Assembly (NCBI GenBank): GCA_015272215.1
Contig: JACYMD010000128.1
Coordinates: 86,287-150,286 of the forward strand
DNA: 64,000 nt
Source of the DNA: Rivularia sp. T60_A2020_040
GTDB lineage: Bacteria; Cyanobacteriota; Cyanobacteriia; Cyanobacteriales; Nostocaceae
Direction of reading: 5' to 3'
In this document: positions 40,035 through 48,702 of the stretch, piece after piece
Numbering within the stretch: position 1 is the stretch's first letter
How the letters are laid out: each line of letters begins with the position of its first letter
Notes under the pieces: model-generated
What the model was told of the DNA's origin: nothing
Seen by the model: only the letters and a program-made list of their open reading frames with translations
The model's database searches: none
Position numbers and translations under genes: made by a program

Positions 40035-40595
40035 ATGTTAAAAAAAATAGTACCTGGTATTTGTTTGGGAATAATACTCGCTGTAAGTTCTAGCGCTATC
40101 GGTGAAAATAATAGTTTCAAGAATAATATTAATTCCCTTAGACATAAGTCCAATAAAAAAGAGATTGATATCACTAAAATATCTATAGGTGGTATCAAAC
40201 TGGGAATGCAGGAAAAGGAACTGATTCAAAGATTAGGTAAACCCAAAAGCCGAACTATCCAATATGACGATGGTTGTTATAATTCATATGTTACAACCTG
40301 GAAATATGATGGATTAGAGATTACAGGACTTTCTGATACTAATAATCCCAGTCAAAGTCGAGTAGAGTCAATGTTTACTTTTAGTTCGCGTTATTCTACT
40401 GAAAAAGGGATAAAAGTTGGCGATAATATTAGTAAAGCTCAAAAGGCATATTCTAATTTATTATCACAATTTAATCGAGGAAAAGATTTAGATTATTTAG
40501 GATATTACACTAATGAATTTCATGGCGGTTTATCATTTTCTAGTGATAAACAAAAAATCATTAAACAAATTAGCTTGGTGGCAGCATCTTGTTAA
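40035..40595 (+). CDS. Hypothetical secreted protein
   Basis: Signal-peptide-like MLKKIVPGICLGIILAVSSSAIG; GIKLGMQEKELIQRLGKPKSR resembles short SmpA/OmlA-like repeats. Confidence 0.65.
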   Translation: MLKKIVPGICLGIILAVSSSAIGENNSFKNNINSLRHKSNKKEIDITKISIGGIKLGMQEKELIQRLGKPKSRTIQYDDGCYNSYVTTWKYDGLEITGLSDTNNPSQSRVESMFTFSSRYSTEKGIKVGDNISKAQKAYSNLLSQFNRGKDLDYLGYYTNEFHGGLSFSSDKQKIIKQISLVAASC

Positions 40596-40763
40596 AATTA
40601 AGTTGTGATAGTCTACGGTTGTGAAACGCGAAAATTTTATCAGAGGATATTTCTCAAGTCTAAGATGGTATAAAAGTCATTCTGTACCTTGATTCCTCCA
40701 AGGAGTTCCATCGATAAATTAATACTCAGCGTTGATTGTATAAGCTAAAAATATCATTGTAGT

Positions 40764-40804
40764 GCGGGCATCCCTTCACGGAGTTCGAGGGCAAGCCTGC
40801 CCGC
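40764..40804. repeat. GCGGGCA...TGCCCGC hairpin repeat
   Basis: 7-bp perfect arms with a GC-rich interior, in an AT-rich spacer. Confidence 0.65.
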
Positions 40805-40950
40805 TTTGTATATACAATTTAGAGGTATTAAATTCTTACAAGTCAATGGCAAGATTTGTAATTTTAGCGAATTAGAACATAACATTATTTAATATTGAAT
40901 TTTGTCGCAGTTACCATATAACAGCGATAATTTATTAATTAGAATTAATC

Positions 40951-42354
40951 ATGAAATCAGTAAATACTACATTTTCCAACAAAAAATTACCAATGACCAC
41001 CAAACGCCAATACCACATTATTACCTTCGGTTGCCAAATGAACAAAGCCGATTCAGAACGCATGGCTGGCATCTTAGAAGACATGGGTTTTGAGTGGTCG
41101 GAAGACCAATATGATGCAGATGTAGTAATTTGCAATACTTGCTCTATACGCGATAACGCTGAACAAAAAGTATATTCTTATTTGGGCAGACAAGCAAGAC
41201 GGAAAAGGCAAAAGCCAGATTTAACTTTGGTGATAGCGGGTTGTGTAGCTCAGCAGGAAGGAGAAACTTTATTACGACGGGTTCCAGAATTGGATTTGGT
41301 AATGGGACCACAACACGCTAACCGTTTGCAGGATTTGCTGCATCAAGTGTTTGATGGTAATCAAGTTGTGGCAACCGAGCCGGTGCATATTATGGAAGAT
41401 ATTACTAAGCCGCGTCGGGATAGTAAAGTCACCGCTTGGGTGAATGTAATTTACGGCTGCAACGAACGCTGTACTTACTGTGTAGTTCCCAGTGTGCGTG
41501 GTGTGGAACAGTCACGGACACCACAAGCCATTCGCACTGAAATGGAAGAATTGGCAAGACTCGGTTACAAGGAAGTTACTTTACTCGGTCAAAATATTGA
41601 TGCTTACGGACGAGATTTACCGGGAATCACTTCAGAAGGTCGTCGTCAGCATACTTTGACGGATTTGCTTTATTTCGTTCACGATGTACCGGGTATTGAA
41701 AGAATTCGATTTGCTACTTCTCACCCCCGTTATTTTACTGAGCGGTTAATTAAAGCTTGTGCGGAGTTACCCAAAGTTTGCGAGCATTTTCATATACCCT
41801 TCCAATCGGGAGATAATGAAGTTTTGAAACGGATGGCACGGGGTTATACCCATGAGAAATACCGGAGAATTATTGCTCAAATTCGCGAGTATATGCCAGA
41901 TGCGTCACTGAGTGCGGATGCGATTGTTGCTTTTCCCGGAGAGACGGAAGAGCAGTTTCAAAAAACAATGCAACTAACAGAAGATATCGGTTTCGATTTA
42001 TTAAATACAGCCGCATATTCACCCCGTCCCAATACACCAGCAGCGGAATGGTCAGAACAATTGAGCGAAGAAGTCAAAAGCGATAGATTGCAGCGGTTAA
42101 ATCAGCTTGTGAATATCAAAGCTGCCGAACGATCGCAACGTTATATGGGACGTATCGAAGAAGTGTTGGTAGAAGATGAGAACCCTAAAGATCAAAATCA
42201 AGTAATGGGGCGTACAAGAGGAAATCGTCTTACTTTCTTTACCGGAGATATCAATGAACTCAAAGGTAAATTAGTCAAGGTGAAAATCACTGTAGTGCGT
42301 CCGTTTAGTTTGACAGGGGAAGTGGTGGAAGTTCGAGAAATTTTGAAGGTTTGA
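40951..42354 (+). CDS. miaB: tRNA-2-methylthio-N6-dimethylallyladenosine synthase
   Basis: [21 protein letters not shown]...[26 protein letters not shown]: radical SAM CxxxCxxC and MiaB motifs. The start may be the ATG at 40993. Confidence 0.96.
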   Translation: MKSVNTTFSNKKLPMTTKRQYHIITFGCQMNKADSERMAGILEDMGFEWSEDQYDADVVICNTCSIRDNAEQKVYSYLGRQARRKRQKPDLTLVIAGCVAQQEGETLLRRVPELDLVMGPQHANRLQDLLHQVFDGNQVVATEPVHIMEDITKPRRDSKVTAWVNVIYGCNERCTYCVVPSVRGVEQSRTPQAIRTEMEELARLGYKEVTLLGQNIDAYGRDLPGITSEGRRQHTLTDLLYFVHDVPGIERIRFATSHPRYFTERLIKACAELPKVCEHFHIPFQSGDNEVLKRMARGYTHEKYRRIIAQIREYMPDASLSADAIVAFPGETEEQFQKTMQLTEDIGFDLLNTAAYSPRPNTPAAEWSEQLSEEVKSDRLQRLNQLVNIKAAERSQRYMGRIEEVLVEDENPKDQNQVMGRTRGNRLTFFTGDINELKGKLVKVKITVVRPFSLTGEVVEVREILKV

Positions 42355-42485
42355 TTATGGGATAAATTTGTGTTTCTCATGATATGAAAATAGTATCTCC
42401 CTAATTCCTACTCCCTTTGCATCAAGCTAGATTTATACGCAAAGGGACGCAGAGTTTTTTTCATTCTATATATAATTTCAAACTA

Positions 42486-42989
42486 ATGCTGAAAAAATTA
42501 TTATGGCGCTGTTTTGTAATTATAATTTTATTATTCATTGGCATAGGATTAAATATTCAAGAATCCACTGCTATGCTTCGGCAGCATCACGATGCACCGG
42601 GAGTATTACGCTATCATTCTCAGGTGTCCATCAAGGATAAACAAGAATATAGTTGGCAAGTATTACTTTTTAAAAAGATTAATCCCGGTGCAAAACAAGA
42701 TTTGATTTTAAGGTTAGTTGGTTTTCCTGGTGTGTTTGAATTTGCTCATCCTCATTCATTAGAAATCATTACAGCCAGTGGTAAATTATTCAGTGCAGAT
42801 GATGTTTTCGCTGACTCATCCCCAGCACCAAATGTTGGAGAATTTAATTTAACTAATGTTTTACCGAAATTAACTACAATCGAATCATTGCAATTAAATT
42901 TACCATTATTAGGCAAACAAAAGAAGATTTTACAAATTCCTCAAGCTGTTGTAATTGAGTGGCAATTATTAGTCACTGAAGTTGATTAA
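42486..42989 (+). CDS. DUF3122-like cyanobacterial protein
   Basis: N-terminal hydrophobic segment then MLRQHHDAPGVLRYHSQVSIKDKQEYSWQVLLFKKI...FEFAHPHSLEI. Start moved to the internal ATG. Confidence 0.65.
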   Translation: MLKKLLWRCFVIIILLFIGIGLNIQESTAMLRQHHDAPGVLRYHSQVSIKDKQEYSWQVLLFKKINPGAKQDLILRLVGFPGVFEFAHPHSLEIITASGKLFSADDVFADSSPAPNVGEFNLTNVLPKLTTIESLQLNLPLLGKQKKILQIPQAVVIEWQLLVTEVD

Positions 42990-43040
42990 TAATGGATAAT
43001 TCTTAATTTGTTGCTAACAGTGCCTCTCGTTTCAAGGAGA

Positions 43041-43782
43041 AAAAACTATTGCGCTCTCACAATTATTAGATTTTCATCAAATTTCATCAAATTTCAAAGT
43101 TAAAATTCTTTAAATAATCAAGCTGTGTGAGTGATAGGTTTGAACCTCTATTCCCTGTTGTAACTGCTGCCAAAAAAACTATTGCGCTGAGATAATCATT
43201 AAAATTTGACAAAATTTCCAAATTAAAATTCTTTAAATAATCAAGCTGTGTGAGTGATAGGTTTGAACCTCTATTCCCTGTTGTAACTGCTGCCAAAAAA
43301 ACTATTGCGCTGAGATAATCATTAAAATTTGACAAAATTTCCAAATTAAAATTCTTTAAATAATCAAGCTGTGTGAGTGATAGGTTTGAACCTCTATTCC
43401 CTGTTGTAACTGCTGCCAAAAAAACTATTGCGCTGAGATAATCATTAAAATTTGACAAAATTTCCAAATTAAAATTCTTTAAATAATCAAGCTGTGTGAG
43501 TGATAGGTTTGAACCTCTATTCCCTGTTGTAACTGCTGCCAAAAAAACTATTGCGCTGAGATAATCATTAAAATTTGACAAAATTTCCAAATTAAAATTC
43601 TTTAAATAATCAAGCTGTGTGAGTGATAGGTTTGAACCTCTATTCCCTGTTGTTAACTGCTGCCAAAAAAAACTATTGCGCTCGAATAATAATTAAAATT
43701 TCAAAATTAAAATTCCTTAACTAATTAAGGCGTTTGGCTGATACACTTGAACTTCAATCCCCTTTATTAACCAGCGCCTATG
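43041..43782. repeat. Tandem array of 123-bp repeats with degenerate edge copies
   Basis: The marker 'ttctttaaataatcaagctg' recurs at exact 123-bp spacing (c at 43108, 43231, 43354, 43477, 43600); partial copy from about 43041; degenerate copy from about 43713 ending at the smc ATG. Confidence 0.97.
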
Positions 43783-46700
43783 GTTCATATAAAGCGCGTA
43801 GAACTCACCAACTTTAAATCTTTCGGTGGTACTACTTCCGTACCGTTACTGCCGGAATTTACGGTGATTTCTGGTCCAAACGGTTCGGGTAAGTCAAATA
43901 TTCTTGATGCATTACTGTTTTGTTTGGGACTTTCTAGTTCCAAGGGAATGCGTGCAGATAGACTCCCGGATTTGGTGAATACCAATCAGGTGAGTAAATC
44001 TCGTGCGACTGTAGAAGCTAGCGTTACGGTGACATTTGACTTGTCCGATTATGATGCTAATGCCTTTGATGATCAGCCGATTGTTTCTACAGTTGTGGAT
44101 GATGATGAATCCGACGAAAATCAGCAAGATTGTGTAGAAGAAGAACAAGAAGTAACAACCGCAGTAGAACAAGAGGAAGAAATTAGAAACCGTCGTGAAC
44201 AAATCCGGGCTAAACCTGGTGAAGAATGGAGCGTTACCCGCAGGTTAAGGGTGACAAAACAAGGGACTTATTCATCAAGTTATTACATTAATGGCATTGC
44301 TTGTAACTTAAATGAGTTACATGAAGAGTTAAGCAGTATTCGGATTAACCCGGAAGGATATAACGTTGTTCTACAAGGGGATGTAACCAGCATTATTTCG
44401 ATGAAATCTCGCGAAAGAAGAGAAATTATCGATGAATTAGCTGGTGTTGCAGCCTTTGACAGAAAAATTATTCAAGCCAGAAAAACTTTAGAGGAAGTTA
44501 AGGAGAAAGAAGATAGCTGTCGGATTATTGAAACGGAATTAACAGCTCAGTGCGAAAGGCTTTCCCAGGATAAAGCCAAAGCCGAGAAATATCAACGATT
44601 GCGAACCGAGTTTTTAGAAAAGCAGAAATGGGAAGTTGTGCTGTCGTGGAGAACTTTACAAGGACATCAAGAAAGATTATCTCAACAAATTCAAGATAGC
44701 GATCGCCAACTCTCAGAAAATTCTCAGCAGTTGGGTGTGGTAAACAGCAATATTCAAGAAAAAAATCAGCAACTTCAGGAGTTAAATGCTCATGTCAAAG
44801 CTTTAGGAGAGGAAGAGCTTTTAGCAGTACAGTCGCAGCTAGCAACTCAAGATGCAGAATACAAGCAAATTCAGCGTCGTCAACGGGAATTACAAACGTC
44901 TCTTACGGAAGCTGTTGTCAAAACAACCCACACTCAGCAGGAAATTCAGCAATATCAGAATTCTTTGACACAATTCGTGGAGCAGAAGGATGCAGAAACC
45001 CAAAATACCACATCCTTACAACAAGAGCGCGAGTCAATAAGTCAAAATCTAGAAAAATCTCGCGAAGCAGCGACAAATATTGCTTCTGCATCCGAAGCTT
45101 GGGTGGTACAGCAGACAAATTTAAACCGTCAAATTGAAACTGTACTGCAAACTTTAGAACCCCAACGCTCAGAGAGAGCGCAGTTACGGGAAAGGAATAG
45201 TCAGTTACTCGCTCAAATTCAAGAACAAACCGAGTTAGTGGAAAGTTTAGAGCCGCAATTAGCTGAAAAACAAACTCAGTTAAATCAACTTGAAGCCGAT
45301 TCAAATTCCAACATTACACCAATTCAAAATTTAGCGGAAAATTTAGCTGCAACCGAACAGGAATTACAAATTCAGCAGCAAACTCAAAAGCGGTTATTAC
45401 AGGAACTCAGAGACAAACAGCGAACTCTTGATAAATTAGAAGCCCAAGCTCAAGCACAGCAGGAAGCCCAAGGAACCCATGCGAGTAAGATTATTCTGCA
45501 ATCGGGTTTACCTGGAGTTTGCGGTTTGGTGGCGCAATTAGGAAGGGTAGAACCGAATTTTCAGTTAGCTTTAGAAATTGCCGCCGGTGGACGTTTGGGA
45601 CATCTTGTCGTAGAAGATGACAGCGTTGGTGCAGCTGGAATTCAATTACTCAAGCAAAAACGCGCCGGGAGAGCGACTTTTCTACCTTTGAATAAAATTC
45701 GTTCACCGCGTATTTTTGAAGATAGTAAGCTGCGTCATGCCAACGGTTTTATTGATTATGCGGTGAATTTAATTGATTGCGAATCCCGTTACGATGATGT
45801 ATTTGCTTATGTTTTTGGAAATACAGTTGTCTTTGAAACCGTCAATCAAGCTAGAAATCATTTGGGACAATTTCGGATTGTAACTTTAGAAGGAGAATTA
45901 TTAGAAACCAGCGGTGCCATGACTGGTGGTAGCGTTACCCAGCGTTCAACCTTACGTTTTGGTACTGTAGAGACGACGGAATCTGAGGAAGTAAAAGCTT
46001 TAAAAAACCGTTTGCTAGAAATCGAGCGAGTTTTGCAACGTTGTACCGAAGCGATAAATTCTCTTGAAGAAAGAACAAAAGAATTATCTACCCAACTTAC
46101 GGAAACGCGACAAGGAAAAAGAGAACAGCAATTGCGACGAGAACAGTTAAAAACAGAAGTCAATAATTTAACTAAAAGAGTAGAAGATGCCAAAAAACAA
46201 CTATCACAGAATACAGAACGTTTAAATACCGCTCAATCACGTTTGGAAATATTAGAAGGGGAATTACCGAATCAAGAGCAACAATTACAACAATTACGTC
46301 ATGAATTAGCCCAGTTAGAAGAATCCCAAACACCGAGTGAATGGCAGCAAATTCAAGCCACAATTAAAAGTCAAGAAATTCTCTTACAGCAGCAAGACGT
46401 AGCTTTGAGAGAACAAACAGAAAAATTAAAGAATATCGAAGTTCAACAGCAAGTATTGCAAGAAAAAATTACTGATGCAACACGACGAGTTGAAGAATAT
46501 CAGCAACAACAAGTAAATCAGCAAAATCAAATTAATAGTCTTAAACAACAAGAAACAACATTAATCGCAGTACTAGCCGAAACTCGTCAACGCATCCAGG
46601 AAATGGAAGCTAATTTAGGTGAAGAAAAACAAAAACGCGATGCAGTAGAAGCACAATTGCGACAGTTATTGTTACGTCAACAACAGTTGGAATGGGAAGT

Positions 46701-47481
46701 GCAAAAACTGCAAGAAAGCCAACAAAACCGCCGCGAAGAATTAGATAGAGTGTTAGCAGAATTACAAACAATTTCCGGAGAATTACCACAACCTTTACCA
46801 TCCGTTCCCGAAAAAGTTGATTTAGAAGAACTCCAAAAAGAATTAAAATCCCTTTCCAAACGTCTACAAGCCATGGAACCAGTCAATATGTTGGCTTTAG
46901 AACAATACGATCGCACTCAACAACGTTTAGAAGAACTCAGCGAAAAATTAGAAACATTAGAAGCAGAACGCACCGAATTATTATTAAGAATTGAAAACTT
47001 TACCACCTTAAGACAAAGAGCTTTTAAAGAAGCATTTGACGCAGTAAATGAAAACTTTCAGTCAATTTTCGCCGTTCTTTCCGATGGTGACGGTTACTTA
47101 CAATTAGATAATCCCGAAGATCCATTTAACAGCGGCTTAAACTTAGTCGCACACCCCAAAGGAAAGCCCGTACAGCGCTTAGCATCCATGTCCGGGGGAG
47201 AAAAATCATTAACAGCATTAAGCTTTATTTTCGCCCTGCAAAGGTATCGTCCATCGCCATTTTACGCATTTGATGAAGTAGATATGTTTTTAGATGGGGC
47301 AAACGTAGAACGATTAGCTAAAATGATTAAGCAACAGGCACAACAAGCACAATTTATAGTTGTAAGCTTGCGCCGTCCAATGATAGAATCAGCCGAACGT
47401 ACAATCGGAGTAACTCAAGCCCGTGGAGCTTATACACAAGTTTTAGGGATTAAGTTAAAAACCGACAATACATCTGCTTGA
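43780..47481 (+). CDS. smc: Chromosome segregation protein SMC
   Basis: VHIKRVELTNFKSFGGTTSVPLLPEFTVISGPNGSGKSNILDALLFCLGLSS...LASMSGGEKSLTALSFIFALQRYRPSPFYAFDEVDMFLDGANVERL; hinge and coiled coils. Confidence 0.97.
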   Translation: MVHIKRVELTNFKSFGGTTSVPLLPEFTVISGPNGSGKSNILDALLFCLGLSSSKGMRADRLPDLVNTNQVSKSRATVEASVTVTFDLSDYDANAFDDQPIVSTVVDDDESDENQQDCVEEEQEVTTAVEQEEEIRNRREQIRAKPGEEWSVTRRLRVTKQGTYSSSYYINGIACNLNELHEELSSIRINPEGYNVVLQGDVTSIISMKSRERREIIDELAGVAAFDRKIIQARKTLEEVKEKEDSCRIIETELTAQCERLSQDKAKAEKYQRLRTEFLEKQKWEVVLSWRTLQGHQERLSQQIQDSDRQLSENSQQLGVVNSNIQEKNQQLQELNAHVKALGEEELLAVQSQLATQDAEYKQIQRRQRELQTSLTEAVVKTTHTQQEIQQYQNSLTQFVEQKDAETQNTTSLQQERESISQNLEKSREAATNIASASEAWVVQQTNLNRQIETVLQTLEPQRSERAQLRERNSQLLAQIQEQTELVESLEPQLAEKQTQLNQLEADSNSNITPIQNLAENLAATEQELQIQQQTQKRLLQELRDKQRTLDKLEAQAQAQQEAQGTHASKIILQSGLPGVCGLVAQLGRVEPNFQLALEIAAGGRLGHLVVEDDSVGAAGIQLLKQKRAGRATFLPLNKIRSPRIFEDSKLRHANGFIDYAVNLIDCESRYDDVFAYVFGNTVVFETVNQARNHLGQFRIVTLEGELLETSGAMTGGSVTQRSTLRFGTVETTESEEVKALKNRLLEIERVLQRCTEAINSLEERTKELSTQLTETRQGKREQQLRREQLKTEVNNLTKRVEDAKKQLSQNTERLNTAQSRLEILEGELPNQEQQLQQLRHELAQLEESQTPSEWQQIQATIKSQEILLQQQDVALREQTEKLKNIEVQQQVLQEKITDATRRVEEYQQQQVNQQNQINSLKQQETTLIAVLAETRQRIQEMEANLGEEKQKRDAVEAQLRQLLLRQQQLEWEVQKLQESQQNRREELDRVLAELQTISGELPQPLPSVPEKVDLEELQKELKSLSKRLQAMEPVNMLALEQYDRTQQRLEELSEKLETLEAERTELLLRIENFTTLRQRAFKEAFDAVNENFQSIFAVLSDGDGYLQLDNPEDPFNSGLNLVAHPKGKPVQRLASMSGGEKSLTALSFIFALQRYRPSPFYAFDEVDMFLDGANVERLAKMIKQQAQQAQFIVVSLRRPMIESAERTIGVTQARGAYTQVLGIKLKTDNTSA

Positions 47482-47539
47482 GTATCTGTTAATAATAGTG
47501 TATAGATAAACCGGATTCGAGATCGGGACTCGGTATAAA

Positions 47540-48517
47540 ATGACCTCTGAACAAATTATAAGACGCTCGGACATTTTAAACACTCAAGTGATCACCCGCG
47601 ACAACGGGAGAAGACTTGGTATTGTCAATCAATTGTGGGTTGATATTGATAGACGAGAGGTTGTGGCACTTGGTTTACGAGACAGCCTGATCTCCGTTTC
47701 TGGAATACCACGCTATATGTATTTAAGCAGCGTTGACCAAATCGGTGACGTGATTTTGGTTGGCAACGAAGACGTAATCGAAGATATAGACACCCAACTT
47801 TACAGTAATCTTGTGAATTGGGAAGTAATTACCGAAGCCGGAGAAGTATTAGGTAGAGTACGCGGCTTTAAATTTGACGGGCTTAACGGTAGTATCAAAT
47901 CCATCGTCATTGCTTCTTTAGGACTACCCCAAATACCCGATCAAGTTCTCAGCACCTACGAACTATCAATGGACGAAGTAGTCAGCGTCGGTCCCAATCG
48001 ACTGATAGTATTTGAAGGAGCAGAAGAACGAGTAACTCAATTGAGTGTTGGTATACTAGAACGTTTGGGTATCGGCAAAGCACCTTGGGAACGTGAAGAA
48101 GAAGGTTACAACGTTACTCCCCGTACCGTAGCACCATCCAATCAACTACCATCGGGAGTACCTTTAGAAGCTCCCCAAGCGAGAGTTCGTCGTCCAGAAC
48201 CCGTAGCAGAAGAAGTTTGGACGGAAGACGACGCTTACGAGGAAGCTCCCCGTCGTCGCGCAATGGAAGCACGTCCCTACGAAGAAACCGTTCGCTACGA
48301 AGAAGAGCCAGACGACAACTGGAGCGAAGCAACGGGTAAAGATGCTTATCAAACACCCCAGCCTTATAGTACAAAAGCATACGCGGAAGACTACGAAACC
48401 TACGACGACGACTTAGAAAAAGATGCTTGGGAAGAAGAGGAAGCACCAAAACCAATCGTTATTCCTAAGAAAGTCAAAGAAAAACAACCAGAATATGAAG
48501 AAGAAGGCGGATATTAA
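47540..48517 (+). CDS. PRC-barrel domain protein with acidic C-terminal region
   Basis: RRSDILNTQVITRDNGRRLGIVNQLWVDIDRREVVALGL and a second unit NWEVITEAGEVLGRVRGFKFDGLNGSIKSIVIASLG; low-complexity E/Y/D-rich tail. Confidence 0.85.
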   Translation: MTSEQIIRRSDILNTQVITRDNGRRLGIVNQLWVDIDRREVVALGLRDSLISVSGIPRYMYLSSVDQIGDVILVGNEDVIEDIDTQLYSNLVNWEVITEAGEVLGRVRGFKFDGLNGSIKSIVIASLGLPQIPDQVLSTYELSMDEVVSVGPNRLIVFEGAEERVTQLSVGILERLGIGKAPWEREEEGYNVTPRTVAPSNQLPSGVPLEAPQARVRRPEPVAEEVWTEDDAYEEAPRRRAMEARPYEETVRYEEEPDDNWSEATGKDAYQTPQPYSTKAYAEDYETYDDDLEKDAWEEEEAPKPIVIPKKVKEKQPEYEEEGGY

Positions 48518-48518
48518 T

Positions 48519-48547
48519 GTAGAGACGTAGCAGTGCTACGTCTGTAC
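48519..48547. repeat. Palindromic repeat GTAGAGACGTAGCA-G-TGCTACGTCTGTAC
   Basis: Same family as 29974-30002, one arm mismatch. Confidence 0.9.
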
Positions 48548-48605
48548 GGGAGTTAGGAGTTATTTCTGGCTCCTATTTTTTTGGGAATTGGTGATTATTG
48601 CAGCC

Positions 48606-48669
48606 AGAAGTCGGGTTTTTACGATGATTGTCTTGTCTGACAGATACTTAACCTAAAAACCCGACTTCT
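48606..48669. repeat. Hairpin repeat AGAAGTCGGGTTTTTA...TAAAAACCCGACTTCT
   Basis: 16-bp perfect inverted arms separated by about 32 nt; family also at 20416-20480 and triplicated at 57078-57322. Confidence 0.92.
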
Positions 48670-48702
48670 CACCTCACTTAAGAATTAACCACTAACCACT
48701 AA

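Noticed and set aside
43120-43160. tRNA-like T-arm (GAGGTTCAAACCTA on the minus strand of the repeat unit)
   Set aside because: The flanking 5-bp stem does not pair and no acceptor or anticodon arms can be drawn.
43041-43782. Tandem repeats as a CRISPR array
   Set aside because: Units are 123 bp and nearly identical along their whole length; there are no short repeats separated by unique spacers and no cas genes nearby.
44918-46916. Several minus-strand ORFs opposite smc
   Set aside because: Shadow ORFs of the Gln/Glu-rich coiled coil; no plausible domains.
48114-48455. Minus-strand ORFs 48114-48455 and 48164-48352 opposite the PRC-barrel gene
   Set aside because: Leu/Arg-rich translation is the shadow of the acidic low-complexity C-terminus on the other strand.
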